DNA of 29,681 nt from Elysia marginata. Taxonomy: Eukaryota; Mollusca; Gastropoda; Plakobranchidae. The translations under genes were made by a program, and so were the position numbers. Numbering within the stretch: the first letter of the stretch is position 1; every line of letters starts with the position of its first letter. The stretch spans positions 141,781 through 171,461 of the forward strand of contig BMAT01004028.1 in assembly GCA_019649035.1 (NCBI GenBank). The letters are read 5' to 3'. The notes beneath the pieces are model-generated. The model was not told the DNA's origin. It worked only from the letters and a program-made list of their open reading frames with translations, and did no database searches. Positions 8,322 to 16,364 of this stretch are shown one piece after another.

Positions 8322-9854
8322 TTAAGGAGTTTTCTTCAATAGATCGGTAACTTTTTTGACAGGTTTAAAGGTCTCCAGAGGTACTTTTATAAAGATGGTA
8401 AACCAGTGTGCCATATTACCATTCCACAAACCGGGATGCTCCAATACTTTTATAGTCTGACCTTTGTAAGACTTTTTAGTAATGATACTCTGGGAGTAAT
8501 CTGCAAAGTTTGATAAGTCAAACACCTTCCCTTTGTAGTCTTTTATGCCACAGACAATATCTACAGGGTTGAAGTACTTAGATTTTTTTAGAATGTCTAA
8601 TTGGCTTGCATCGCTATGATCTATTTGAGCTATTTCTGTAATCTGTAGACTTTTGTTACCATCACTATCTTTGACCCAAAAGGGACCGCCCCCCACATCG
8701 TCACTATTTTTCACCATACCGCACACTCTTATGGGTTTGTTTAAATAGGTTTTTAAGTAGTCTATTTGTCTGTATTTCGTTAAATTCCTAAAGGCTTTGG
8801 GCATCTGGATTTTTGTGGTATTTTCAATATCTGCTACTATGGATTTTACATCTAATTTTCCCGGGGACCCGTCTATTTTTATAAGGATACCGTGAATGTT
8901 TTTTTGCACTTCAATAAACTTAGAAGCTATTATTTTCCTCCATTTAACAACTATTTCCTGGTTTTTTCTATCGGTAATATTATCTATATTTCTAATGAAT
9001 ATAAGGTCATCTCTTAGGTCGTTTAAATTTTTTAGCAGTGCGCCATGTCCCCCTCGTCTAAAGATAAGTTGACCATCTTTATCTGTAAATAAGTCCCCGT
9101 TTTCAGTGATACAGATAGTGTCGGTATTCGCTTTTTGAAAGGAGAAGGAAAGACCAAATATCCCTCTTAAATCAGTTTTTTTTCTCTCTTTTAGAGTGGC
9201 TATATAGATTTTAAACATATCAAAAAATTCCTCTGATATTGTAAAGTGAAAGTTTATTTTCCCGCCATATTTACAACCCTCTCTAATATGTTCTGACAAG
9301 GGCGTTGCCAAAACATCCTTATATTTATAAAAGGGCAAAAGTGCTTTGGGAAAATTTTCGTACCCTAGCCCTTCCGATTTAAGTAGCATTTTTGCAATGA
9401 TTATTTTTTTTTTACTTTCAGAATAGGTATCAAAATGTTCAATTTTTGAACTTATTGCATTTTCAAGTTTTTCGTAAAATGGAAACTTGTACAAATCTCT
9501 AAAGAATACTTTTAGAGTCTCCTTGTCTACTTCGTCTGTATCTTGGTCGATAGAGTCTATCCCATGTTCAAGTCGATTGCAAAACCGGATAAGAAAGTCA
9601 AACATTCGACTTGCCAAACCTGATGCAGGAACGAAAAATACTTTGGAAAAATCAGTTTTGTATGTTTCCCAAGTGGAGAGGTAGTATAGTTGCTCTTCTT
9701 CCGATAGGTCAATGATACCATCACCTATATCGGCAGGTCTGTCCAAAACCGTAGGTGTTCCAAATTCTTTGAGTACATGAAGTTGTCGCTTGATTTCGGA
9801 TATAGGAATGTCCCTTTCTTCAATCTGTTTTAACTGTTGTTTGCTCAACTGCAT
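8322..9854 (-). CDS. DUF4301 family protein, nucleotidyltransferase-like
   Basis: 510 residues, the usual length for DUF4301. Signature pieces are FVPASGLASRMF (74-85), RRGGHGALLKNLNDL (266-280) and RNIDN (288-292). These resemble the nucleotide-binding and sugar-binding loops of sugar-nucleotide pyrophosphorylases, so a nucleotidyltransferase-type activity is possible but unproven. In the family the first motif is usually VPASGAATRMF; here ASG-L-AS replaces ASG-A-AT. There is no signal peptide or membrane segment, so it is probably cytosolic. It has its own candidate promoter and no partner gene, and a long empty stretch follows it. The family is found mainly in Bacteroidota. No function can be given from context. 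Confidence 0.85.
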   Translation of the reverse strand: MQLSKQQLKQIEERDIPISEIKRQLHVLKEFGTPTVLDRPADIGDGIIDLSEEEQLYYLSTWETYKTDFSKVFFVPASGLASRMFDFLIRFCNRLEHGIDSIDQDTDEVDKETLKVFFRDLYKFPFYEKLENAISSKIEHFDTYSESKKKIIIAKMLLKSEGLGYENFPKALLPFYKYKDVLATPLSEHIREGCKYGGKINFHFTISEEFFDMFKIYIATLKERKKTDLRGIFGLSFSFQKANTDTICITENGDLFTDKDGQLIFRRGGHGALLKNLNDLRDDLIFIRNIDNITDRKNQEIVVKWRKIIASKFIEVQKNIHGILIKIDGSPGKLDVKSIVADIENTTKIQMPKAFRNLTKYRQIDYLKTYLNKPIRVCGMVKNSDDVGGGPFWVKDSDGNKSLQITEIAQIDHSDASQLDILKKSKYFNPVDIVCGIKDYKGKVFDLSNFADYSQSIITKKSYKGQTIKVLEHPGLWNGNMAHWFTIFIKVPLETFKPVKKVTDLLKKTP

Positions 9855-9877
9855 ACTCTAACTTTTTAAGATTTATA

Positions 9878-9910
9878 CAAAAATATTGTCAGGGTAAAAA
9901 ATAGTATCAA
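9878..9910 (-). promoter_or_regulatory. Candidate promoter of the DUF4301 gene
   Basis: On the minus strand, TATTTTTG (9885-9878) is a full match to the Bacteroidota -7 element TAnnTTTG. A TTG (9910-9908) stands 22 bases upstream, close to the usual -33 distance. Transcription would begin roughly 15-20 bases before the ATG at 9854. Confidence 0.5.
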
Positions 9911-9967
9911 TTATAAGGTCTTTACGATGATAGTTCAAATGGGAAAGGCATTAGTCTAAAACAGGTT

Positions 9968-11521
9968 TTATCTGGCCACATTTACAACTCTAGTTTCTCT
10001 GATCGCGGTAACCTTTATATGTCCTGGATAGGACATCTCCGTCTGTATTTTTTTAGACAGATCGTAGGATAATTCCGCAGTTCTGTCATCATTCATCTGT
10101 TCGCTGTCTACAATCACGCGTAGTTCTCTACCCGCTTGAATAGCATACGCACTTCTGACGCCTTTGAAACTTAAAGCTACTTTTTCCAAGTCTTTTAACC
10201 TTTTGATATATGATTCAGATGCCTGTCGCCTTGATCCGGGTCTTGCCCCGCTTATGGCATCGCAAACTTGAACAATTGGGGAGATTAGGCTTGTCATTTC
10301 AATTTCGTCGTGGTGTGCTCCAATAGCATTTTGTACATCTGCTTTTTCTCCATATTTTTTAGCCCACTCCATTCCGAGTAAGGCGTGGGTTTTTTCATGT
10401 TCTTCTTTAGCTACCTTTCCAATGTCGTGGAGCAGTCCTGCACGCTTTGCTGTTTTTGTATTCAGTCCCATATTTGTCGCCATAACAGAGCATAACTTTG
10501 CTACTTCTTTAGAGTGTCGCAGTAGGTTTTGACCGTAGGAAGACCTAAATTTCATCTTGCCGATTATCCTCACAAGTTCTGGGTGAATACTCTTTATACC
10601 TAACTCGATAATGGTTTGTCTCCCAACTTGGATAATTTCCTCACCAATTTCTTTATTCGTTTTTTGGACAATATTCTCTATTCTGGCAGGATGAATCCTT
10701 CCGTCGGAAACCAACTTTTGGAGGGACAACTTCGCAATCTCTCTCCTCAAGGGGTCAAAGCAAGACAGAATAACGGTTTCTGGGGTGTCATCTACAATTA
10801 ACTCTACGCCCGTTACGGCCTCAAAGGCTCTGATATTTCTCCCTTCTCTACCTATTATTTTGCCCTTTATCTCATCATTTTCTAGGTTAAAGGTAGAGAC
10901 ACAGTTTTCAATTGCCTCTTCGACTCCTATCCTCTGTATAGTGTTTATGACTATATTTTTTGCCTCTGTTTGGGCAGTTAGTTTAGATTCCTCTATAGTA
11001 TTTTGAATGAACGCCATGGCCTCTCCTTTCACATCAATTTTCAGGGCTTCCAAAAGTTCCTTTTTGGCATTGTCTACAGATAGCCCCGACACTTTTTCGA
11101 GACTTAAAACTTGTTTTTGTTTTATTTTCTCTAGTTCCCTTTCCTTTTCCATCAAAACCTCATCTTTCAAGTCTAGTGCCTTTATTTGATCCTGGAGTTT
11201 TTGGTTTAGTCGCTTATTTCGTTTGAATTCATTTTTTAGGCTATCTTCTTTATTTTTGATTCGCTTACAGGCATTATTTATTTTCTTCTCTTTGTTTAGT
11301 AAGTCTAAATCATGTTCTGATTTTAACTCCAAAAATTTCTCTTTCGCCCGAAATATCTTTTCCCTTTTGATAGCTTCACCTTCTCTTTTGGAGTTCTCTA
11401 TTATTTTTTCTGCAAATCTTTGGGCATTTTCTATTTTTTTTGATTGTTTGGACTTGTGTGTCAGGAATCCGAAGACAAAGCCCAGTACGGTTCCAAATAG
11501 CCCATACAGTAATATTTCCAT
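9968..11521 (-). CDS. rny: Ribonuclease Y
   Basis: 517 residues from the ATG at 11521; an in-frame ATG at 11554 would add 11 residues before the membrane helix. I prefer 11521 because the protein then begins directly with the anchor helix (about 2-21), as is usual. A long charged coiled coil (about 25-150) follows, then a KH RNA-binding domain with [12 protein letters not shown] (220-231). Last is an HD domain with His in RHSKEV, the LLHDIGK metal site (HD at 365-366) and GAHHDE. All expected parts are present. RNase Y is a membrane-anchored endoribonuclease that starts mRNA decay. It lies downstream of zapA on the same strand across a structured 180-base gap. Confidence 0.95.
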   Translation of the reverse strand: MEILLYGLFGTVLGFVFGFLTHKSKQSKKIENAQRFAEKIIENSKREGEAIKREKIFRAKEKFLELKSEHDLDLLNKEKKINNACKRIKNKEDSLKNEFKRNKRLNQKLQDQIKALDLKDEVLMEKERELEKIKQKQVLSLEKVSGLSVDNAKKELLEALKIDVKGEAMAFIQNTIEESKLTAQTEAKNIVINTIQRIGVEEAIENCVSTFNLENDEIKGKIIGREGRNIRAFEAVTGVELIVDDTPETVILSCFDPLRREIAKLSLQKLVSDGRIHPARIENIVQKTNKEIGEEIIQVGRQTIIELGIKSIHPELVRIIGKMKFRSSYGQNLLRHSKEVAKLCSVMATNMGLNTKTAKRAGLLHDIGKVAKEEHEKTHALLGMEWAKKYGEKADVQNAIGAHHDEIEMTSLISPIVQVCDAISGARPGSRRQASESYIKRLKDLEKVALSFKGVRSAYAIQAGRELRVIVDSEQMNDDRTAELSYDLSKKIQTEMSYPGHIKVTAIRETRVVNVAR

Positions 11522-11602
11522 TTTTTGGTATAAAAAAGCCTGTAACGAATGCATTTAGAATAAACCCCTCTTTTTAACAGGTTTAGGGCTAATAAGCTGT
11601 TC

Positions 11603-11730
11603 AAAAATCCGTCTAAAAACGGCACGATTTAGCAACTCAACTCACTCCTCTATATTGATAAACTGTTGAGTTTATCAAATGACATTCGCTACAGGCAATA
11701 GTTAAAATATATTTTAAAGAACGTGCTATT
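11603..11730 (-). ncRNA. Candidate 6S-like small RNA between zapA and rny
   Basis: The zapA-rny gap folds well on the minus strand. A perfect 10-pair apical hairpin (11678-11669 with 11664-11655, loop CAAC) sits on a large interior bubble. Further pairing (AACT/AGTT and GCACG 11726-11722 with CGTGC 11626-11622) closes a long rod. A small CCGT/ACGG hairpin followed by five T (11607-11603) could end it. A rod with a central bubble is the 6S RNA shape, and 6S RNA is found next to zapA in several bacteria. I could not match a family profile, so this is a structural and contextual guess. Confidence 0.35.
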
Positions 11731-11735
11731 TTAGC

Positions 11736-12017
11736 TTAAGAAGTAGTCTGAGCTTTCAAAAGTTTGCTCAATGAACTTAACCTATCAAAGACTTTACTAT
11801 CACTTTGCTGCTGTTGCTTACTGGTAGTACTAATGTTGGATGCGAAATGTAAGGCACACATCGCCAACACATCTTGTTTGTCTCTAACGGCATAATTCTC
11901 TTCAAAAACTCTTGATAACTCCTTTATCTTTTTAGTAGCCTCCCTTAGGAGTTCTTCTTGCTCTGGCTTTATGGTAACGGGGTAAACCCTACCAGCTATA
12001 TCCAGTGTTATTTTCAT
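11736..12017 (-). CDS. zapA: Cell division protein ZapA
   Basis: 93 residues from the ATG at 12017, beginning MKITLDIAGRVYPVTI, the beta-strand start typical of ZapA. A longer frame begins at 12062, but it would overlap the upstream gene and add residues not expected in the family; GGAG lies just ahead of the chosen ATG. The C-terminal half (about 20-90) is helical and should form the dimer/tetramer coiled coil, with the conserved DVLAMCALHFAS segment. ZapA bundles FtsZ filaments at the division ring. It follows a small coiled-coil gene by 13 bases and probably shares its transcript. The dcw cluster with ftsZ starts divergently only about 0.7 kb away. Confidence 0.87.
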   Translation of the reverse strand: MKITLDIAGRVYPVTIKPEQEELLREATKKIKELSRVFEENYAVRDKQDVLAMCALHFASNISTTSKQQQQSDSKVFDRLSSLSKLLKAQTTS

Positions 12018-12030
12018 CACTCCATCTATG

Positions 12031-12330
12031 CTACAAGTTTGATAGTTGCTGTAAGCAAACATCCACTTGCTTAATTAGACCATCTATTTTTGCTTTCACT
12101 TCTGTTACTTTTTCAATACCATCGCCTTCCTGCGTATATTTTGAAATAAATTCCTCGCGCTCTGCTTTGGGATTATCCCCCAATTGCCCTTTTAGACTTT
12201 CGTTCTCTTTCTTAAGTGCTTGCATAGAATTCATCAACTGAGTATTTATATTCTCTAGCAACTCATTCTTTTGCAAAAGTGCGTTTATGCCATTTTCAAA
12301 CTCATCTAAAATGTTAAGAACAGAACTCAC
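12031..12330 (-). CDS. Small coiled-coil protein upstream of zapA (ZapB-like)
   Basis: 99 residues, almost entirely helical and charged, with a heptad-like leucine pattern around 18-50 (for example ELLENINTQLMNSMQAL) and a second helix near 75-97. No signal or membrane segment. A small coiled-coil gene commonly precedes zapA in Bacteroidota, which suggests a division-ring role like ZapB, but sequence alone does not prove homology to ZapB. It is the first gene after a well-formed promoter and is followed closely by zapA. Confidence 0.7.
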   Translation of the reverse strand: MSSVLNILDEFENGINALLQKNELLENINTQLMNSMQALKKENESLKGQLGDNPKAEREEFISKYTQEGDGIEKVTEVKAKIDGLIKQVDVCLQQLSNL

Positions 12331-12354
12331 TGATTCAAAATCTTAGCATTGCCA

Positions 12355-12385
12355 CAAATATAATAAAATTTAGAGTATTATGCAA
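12355..12385 (-). promoter_or_regulatory. Promoter of the zapB-like/zapA group
   Basis: On the minus strand, TTG (12385-12383) and TATATTTG (12362-12355) are separated by 20 bases. This is a full TAnnTTTG -7 element with the expected -33 spacing, and the ATG follows about 20-25 bases after the predicted start of transcription. It is the clearest promoter in the window. Confidence 0.65.
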
Positions 12386-12479
12386 TCATATTTTGCGCCC
12401 ATACTTCTCTCATTTTATTATAATTTGAATGATAAAAAAACAATTCTAATATTAGGATATTTCCATACGGCTTCTCTCT

Positions 12480-12539
12480 TTTTGGCTCGGCTACCACTTT
12501 TTTATAAAAGGCCTATTTTTATTTGTATGCCGAGCAAAA
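12480..12539. repeat. GC-rich inverted repeat in the zapB-mraZ divergent region
   Basis: TTTTG-GCTCGGC (ending at 12491) and GCCGAGCAAAA (12529-12539) are complementary over 11 pairs with one bulged G, around a 37-base AT-rich loop. It lies between two divergent operons, so it ends neither. The remainder of the gene-free stretch 12331-12640 is AT-rich, and apart from the promoter listed I see nothing in it. The function is unknown. Confidence 0.4.
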
Positions 12540-12640
12540 CTTTTCCTTTCATTTGAAATTTTCAAAATAAAATTAAAAAATAAGTATTTGATTATCATTT
12601 ATTTAAAATCAAAAAAGGATTGTTAATAGAAAAAAAAACA

Positions 12641-12667
12641 AAAGTGGTAATAAGTGGAAAAAAGTGG
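12641..12667 (+). promoter_or_regulatory. Candidate MraZ operator: three AAGTGG repeats at 10-bp steps
   Basis: AAAGTGG (12641), TAAGTGG (12651) and AAAGTGG (12661) stand in direct repeat with a period of exactly ten bases, one helical turn. They end one base or less before the -7 element of mraZ. MraZ is known to bind short direct repeats ahead of its own gene: TGGGN at 10-bp steps in Escherichia coli and AAAGTG[T/G] repeats in Mollicutes. Position, period and core sequence all fit, so autoregulation of the dcw operon by the first gene product is the likely role. Confidence 0.8.
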
Positions 12668-12675
12668 TATTTTTG
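12668..12675 (+). promoter_or_regulatory. -7 promoter element of the dcw operon
   Basis: TATTTTTG matches TAnnTTTG at every fixed position and lies directly after the third AAGTGG repeat. A TTG at the -33 distance is not visible; the repeats occupy that place. Transcription would begin near 12680, which makes a GTG at 12664 impossible as the mraZ start. Confidence 0.55.
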
Positions 12676-12693
12676 TATCAAATGTCGTCAATA

Positions 12694-13164
12694 ATGTCTC
12701 AACTGATAGGAACATACGACTGTAGATTGGACGCCAAGGGGAGGTTTATGCTTCCTGTATCATTGAAAAAACAGTTGGAGGGAGAGTTGTCCAAACCTTT
12801 TGTGATGAAAAGGGCAGTTTTCCACGATTGCCTAGAGTTGTATCCGATGTCTGAGTGGGAGAGAATGAGTCAAAAGATAAATACTCTCAACAGGTTCAAA
12901 AAAAAGAATAATGATTTTATCAGAAGTTTTACGGCAGGGGTTAGTCTTGTGGATATAGATGCTATGGGGCGTCTCCTTATTCCAAAGGGGTTGTGTGATA
13001 GAGTTAGCTTGTTCAGAAATATAGTCCTCTCCTCTGCCATAAGTATTGTGGAGATATGGGATAGAGAGAGTTACGAGAAAGTACTGGATGATACGGGCGT
13101 GAATTTTGGCGACTTGGCGGAAGAGGTAATGGGTAGCAGGGGTTTAGGAGATGCATTACCATAG
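12694..13164 (+). CDS. mraZ: Transcriptional regulator MraZ
   Basis: 156 residues from the ATG at 12694 (MSQLIGTYDC). An ATG at 12682 would add four residues. A GTG at 12664 is in frame but lies inside the promoter and is rejected. Two SpoVT/AbrB-type half domains are visible, each with the DxxxR-type motif: DAKGRFMLP near the N-terminus and DAMGRLLIP in the second half. MraZ forms a ring-shaped oligomer that binds repeats upstream of its own gene and regulates the dcw operon. Matching repeats are present just upstream. The end overlaps rsmH by 14 bases. Confidence 0.93.
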   Translation: MSQLIGTYDCRLDAKGRFMLPVSLKKQLEGELSKPFVMKRAVFHDCLELYPMSEWERMSQKINTLNRFKKKNNDFIRSFTAGVSLVDIDAMGRLLIPKGLCDRVSLFRNIVLSSAISIVEIWDRESYEKVLDDTGVNFGDLAEEVMGSRGLGDALP

Positions 13165-14044
13165 AGCAGCACTCCTTAGAGAGGCTACAGACAGTCTAAA
13201 GGTACAGGGAGGCGTATATGTAGACGCTACTTTTGGCGGTGGGGGTCATAGCAGGGAAATACTTAAAAGAATGGGGCCGTCAGGTAAGTTGATAGCCTTT
13301 GATGTAGATAAAGATGCCTGTGAGAATAGGATTTATGATAAAAGGTTTTGTCTTGTAAACAAGAATTTTATGACTATCAAAGAAAGTTTGGAGGACTTGA
13401 AAATTGCTGTGGTGGACGGTATTTTAGCTGATTTGGGAGTGTCATCTCATCAGTTCGACACGCCACTCAGGGGGTTTTCTATGCGTTTTGATGCCCCGCT
13501 AGATATGAGAATGGACAGTACTTCTGTAATTACCGCGAAGCAGGTAGTAAATACTTACGCAGAGAAATCCCTAGTTTCTGTTTTAAGGAATAATGGTGAG
13601 GTCAGGCGAGCTAAATTTTTCGCCCAAAAGATAATGGAGGCCGTAAAAAATCGCCAGATGGAAACAACAGGCGATTTGAAAAGAACAATAGAGAAACATG
13701 TCCCCCATAGGATAGCAAATAAAGTTTTGGCACAGGTTTTTCAGGCACTTAGAATAGAAGTGAATGGAGAGTTGAAATCCCTAGAAAAACTCTTAACGCA
13801 GTCCCTTCAGCTTTTGAGAAAGGGCGGAAGATTAGTTCTGATAAGCTATCATTCCTTAGAGGATAGATTGGTAAAACATTTTTTGAGAGATGGAAATTTT
13901 GAGGGCATCCAGAATAAAGATTTTTATGGAAATAGGATTGTGCCTTTTAAAAAGGTCGGCAGATTGGTAACGCCGACCCTTCAAGAAATTAAGGAAAATC
14001 CAAGGGTCAGAAGTGCCAAGCTAAGGGTTGCTGAGAAACTATGA
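13151..14044 (+). CDS. rsmH: 16S rRNA (cytosine-1402-N4)-methyltransferase RsmH
   Basis: 297 residues, normal length. The N-terminus carries the SAM site DATFGGGGHS (25-34) and the acidic residue at 51 (FDVD). The inserted helical domain typical of RsmH holds RIANKVLAQVFQALRIEVN, and SYHSLEDR marks the later catalytic strand. It methylates N4 of C1402 in 16S rRNA and is also called MraW. It starts inside the end of mraZ and overlaps ftsL by four bases (ATGA), which fits coupled translation in the dcw operon. Confidence 0.96.
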   Translation: MHYHRAALLREATDSLKVQGGVYVDATFGGGGHSREILKRMGPSGKLIAFDVDKDACENRIYDKRFCLVNKNFMTIKESLEDLKIAVVDGILADLGVSSHQFDTPLRGFSMRFDAPLDMRMDSTSVITAKQVVNTYAEKSLVSVLRNNGEVRRAKFFAQKIMEAVKNRQMETTGDLKRTIEKHVPHRIANKVLAQVFQALRIEVNGELKSLEKLLTQSLQLLRKGGRLVLISYHSLEDRLVKHFLRDGNFEGIQNKDFYGNRIVPFKKVGRLVTPTLQEIKENPRVRSAKLRVAEKL

Positions 14045-14370
14045 GGGAATATTTTTTTGAAATATTAAAAGGAAAAATGCTTACCAATGAGGGAGCTTTC
14101 AAGAATTGGATATTTGTCTTGTTTCTATCTGTATTGGCACTAATTATGATAGCCTCTTCCCACAGTGCCGATTCGAAAACTCTCAAAATACTCAAATTGG
14201 AGGAGGACATAAAGGTGATGAAAAGCAGGTTTGTAGAAATGCGTTCGGATTTGCAACATAGAAAGTTGAAGAAAAATATTTTACAAAAACTCCAGTCTAG
14301 AGACATATACCTAAAAGATGGAGTAGTTGAAAAGATAATTATAGAGGCACACAAAGGAGAAAATGAGTAA
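14041..14370 (+). CDS. ftsL: FtsL-like division protein
   Basis: 109 residues. A cytoplasmic N-terminus of about 20 residues, one membrane helix (about 24-40, WIFVLFLSVLALIMIA) and a periplasmic coiled coil (about 48-85) match the layout of FtsL and its Bacteroidota relatives. Sequence conservation in this family is low, so the name rests on topology and on its place between rsmH and ftsI. FtsL with FtsB and FtsQ activates the septal synthase FtsW-FtsI. Starts with ATGA overlap to rsmH and overlaps ftsI by 8 bases. Confidence 0.82.
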   Translation: MREYFFEILKGKMLTNEGAFKNWIFVLFLSVLALIMIASSHSADSKTLKILKLEEDIKVMKSRFVEMRSDLQHRKLKKNILQKLQSRDIYLKDGVVEKIIIEAHKGENE

Positions 14371-16363
14371 AGAAAAGTTTCTAATAGGCCGGGTTTACTT
14401 TGTCGTGGTGTTACTGGTACTGGGTGCAATCTTTATTGGTGCAAAGATTTTTATCATTCAAATGGTCAATGGACAGGAGTACCTGGACAGTATAGACAAA
14501 AATGTGGTGAGGCTTAATGTTGTGGAACCAAAAAGGGGGAACCTCTGTGCGGATGATGGTAGCTTATTAGCTACTTCTCTTGCGAGGTATGAGATTCGTT
14601 TTGATGCTGTTACGGTTTCTAACCAAACTTTCAGAAGAAATTTAGAGCCTCTATCAGACTCACTATCAGCATTTTTTGGCAAGCCTTCAAAGTATTATCA
14701 AAATCTCCTCATGGATGCCAAAAACAAAAATAAAAGATACCTATTGATAGCGAAAAAGTTGCGTTATTCTCAGTACATGCAAATGAGAAGATTTCCCCTT
14801 TTTAGGCTTGGAACTTATGTGGGGGGTATGATTGTAAAAGAGACCAACTACCGAGACCATCCTTTTGGGGAATATGCCATGCGTACAGTGGGGTACGATA
14901 TAAAAGATAATAATGGCTATCATACAAGGGTTGGAATGGAGGGTTGTTTCAGTAAGTATCTGAGAGGAAAGGAGGGTAAGCGTCTAGAACAGAAAATAGC
15001 GAAAGAACAGTGGAAACCAATAACCAATAGCAATGAGGCTGACCCGATAGATGGGTCTGATGTGATTACGACAATCAGCCCAAATATACAACAAGTGGCA
15101 CAAGATGCACTGTTAAGTCAGTTAAAAAAATATGATGCTGACCACGGTTGCGTGATTGTAATGGAAGTCGCCACAGGGGAAGTTAAGGCAATTTCTAATG
15201 TAGGGACAACCAGAGATGGCGCGTATAGAGAGATACAGAACTATGCTATTTGGGAGAGCTATGAGCCGGGATCTACCTTTAAAGTGGTGGCTTTGGCAGC
15301 AGCTTTGGAAGACGGAGCAGTAAGAATGAAGGAGAGAATACAAACGGGAAACGGGCAGTTGAAAATATATGACAATATAGTTAAAGATTACAAAAGCGGT
15401 GGTTTTGGCACATTGACAGTATCTGAAGTTATACAGGTGTCTTCTAATGTAGGCATGACAAAAATTATACAAAAAGGCTACTCAAAAAAACCTCAAAAAT
15501 TTATAGACAGGCTCTCTAAAATGAAAATAAACCAGTCTATAGGGGTGCCTATTTTAGGAGAGACAGAACCGATTATCCCTTCTCCAAAAGATAAAAAGCA
15601 TTGGTATGGGACCACCTTGCCCTGGATGTCTTTTGGTTATGGTCTGTCCTTAACGCCGTTACAGATATTGGCATTTTATAATGCGATTGCAAATGATGGG
15701 AAGTGGATAAAACCACGATTTATCAAGCAGATCAGAAAGAATGGCAAGTTACAACAAGATTTTGACAATGACATAAAAGCATATGAAGTGGTGTCTCTTA
15801 AAACGGCTAAAGCGATAAAGCAGGCATTGGAAAATACCATCTCAAAGCCTCATTCTACAGGGCATAGATTACAGTCTAATAAAGTGTGCTTGGCAGGAAA
15901 AACCGGAACAACGCAAAAAAACTATTCTAACAAGAAGAAGTTGGAATACATATCATCTTTTATAGGCTTCTTCCCTGCTAATAAACCAAAGTATTCGTGT
16001 GTGGTGGTGATACACAATCCGGACAAAAAGCATGCGTATTATGGGGGAGATGTTTCGGGTCCGGTGTTTAAAAAAATAGCTGAACAAATATACCAACCCA
16101 CTGCCCGAACTTATAATCTCTTTGATTTGAAATCAACAGACAAGCATTTGGAAAAGAAGTATGAGCAGTATTTTTTGAGTTTACAGAAACATCACAAAAC
16201 GCTTCCAAATCTAGTGGGAATGGAGGGGATGGATGCCGTGGCACTTTTGGAAAATTTGGGTTTGAAAATTACTGTAAAGGGTTCAGGAAAAGTAGTCTGG
16301 CAGTCTTTACCGAAAGGAACTATCATAAGGATAAATAGGCCCATAATTTTGAAAATGTTGTAA
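14363..16363 (+). CDS. ftsI: Septal transpeptidase, class B penicillin-binding protein (FtsI/PBP3) with PASTA domain
   Basis: 666 residues. One N-terminal membrane anchor (about 10-32), a PBP dimer domain (about 50-215) and a transpeptidase domain (about 255-575) with all three active-site motifs: S304-TFK, S360-S-N and K513-TG-T. A single PASTA domain (about 612-666, starting LPNLVGM) closes the protein, as in many Bacteroidota FtsI. It cross-links septal peptidoglycan and is the beta-lactam target. The position between ftsL and murE separates it from elongation PBP2. It ends one base before the GTG start of murE. Confidence 0.95.
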   Translation: MSKEKFLIGRVYFVVVLLVLGAIFIGAKIFIIQMVNGQEYLDSIDKNVVRLNVVEPKRGNLCADDGSLLATSLARYEIRFDAVTVSNQTFRRNLEPLSDSLSAFFGKPSKYYQNLLMDAKNKNKRYLLIAKKLRYSQYMQMRRFPLFRLGTYVGGMIVKETNYRDHPFGEYAMRTVGYDIKDNNGYHTRVGMEGCFSKYLRGKEGKRLEQKIAKEQWKPITNSNEADPIDGSDVITTISPNIQQVAQDALLSQLKKYDADHGCVIVMEVATGEVKAISNVGTTRDGAYREIQNYAIWESYEPGSTFKVVALAAALEDGAVRMKERIQTGNGQLKIYDNIVKDYKSGGFGTLTVSEVIQVSSNVGMTKIIQKGYSKKPQKFIDRLSKMKINQSIGVPILGETEPIIPSPKDKKHWYGTTLPWMSFGYGLSLTPLQILAFYNAIANDGKWIKPRFIKQIRKNGKLQQDFDNDIKAYEVVSLKTAKAIKQALENTISKPHSTGHRLQSNKVCLAGKTGTTQKNYSNKKKLEYISSFIGFFPANKPKYSCVVVIHNPDKKHAYYGGDVSGPVFKKIAEQIYQPTARTYNLFDLKSTDKHLEKKYEQYFLSLQKHHKTLPNLVGMEGMDAVALLENLGLKITVKGSGKVVWQSLPKGTIIRINRPIILKML

Positions 16364-16364
16364 A

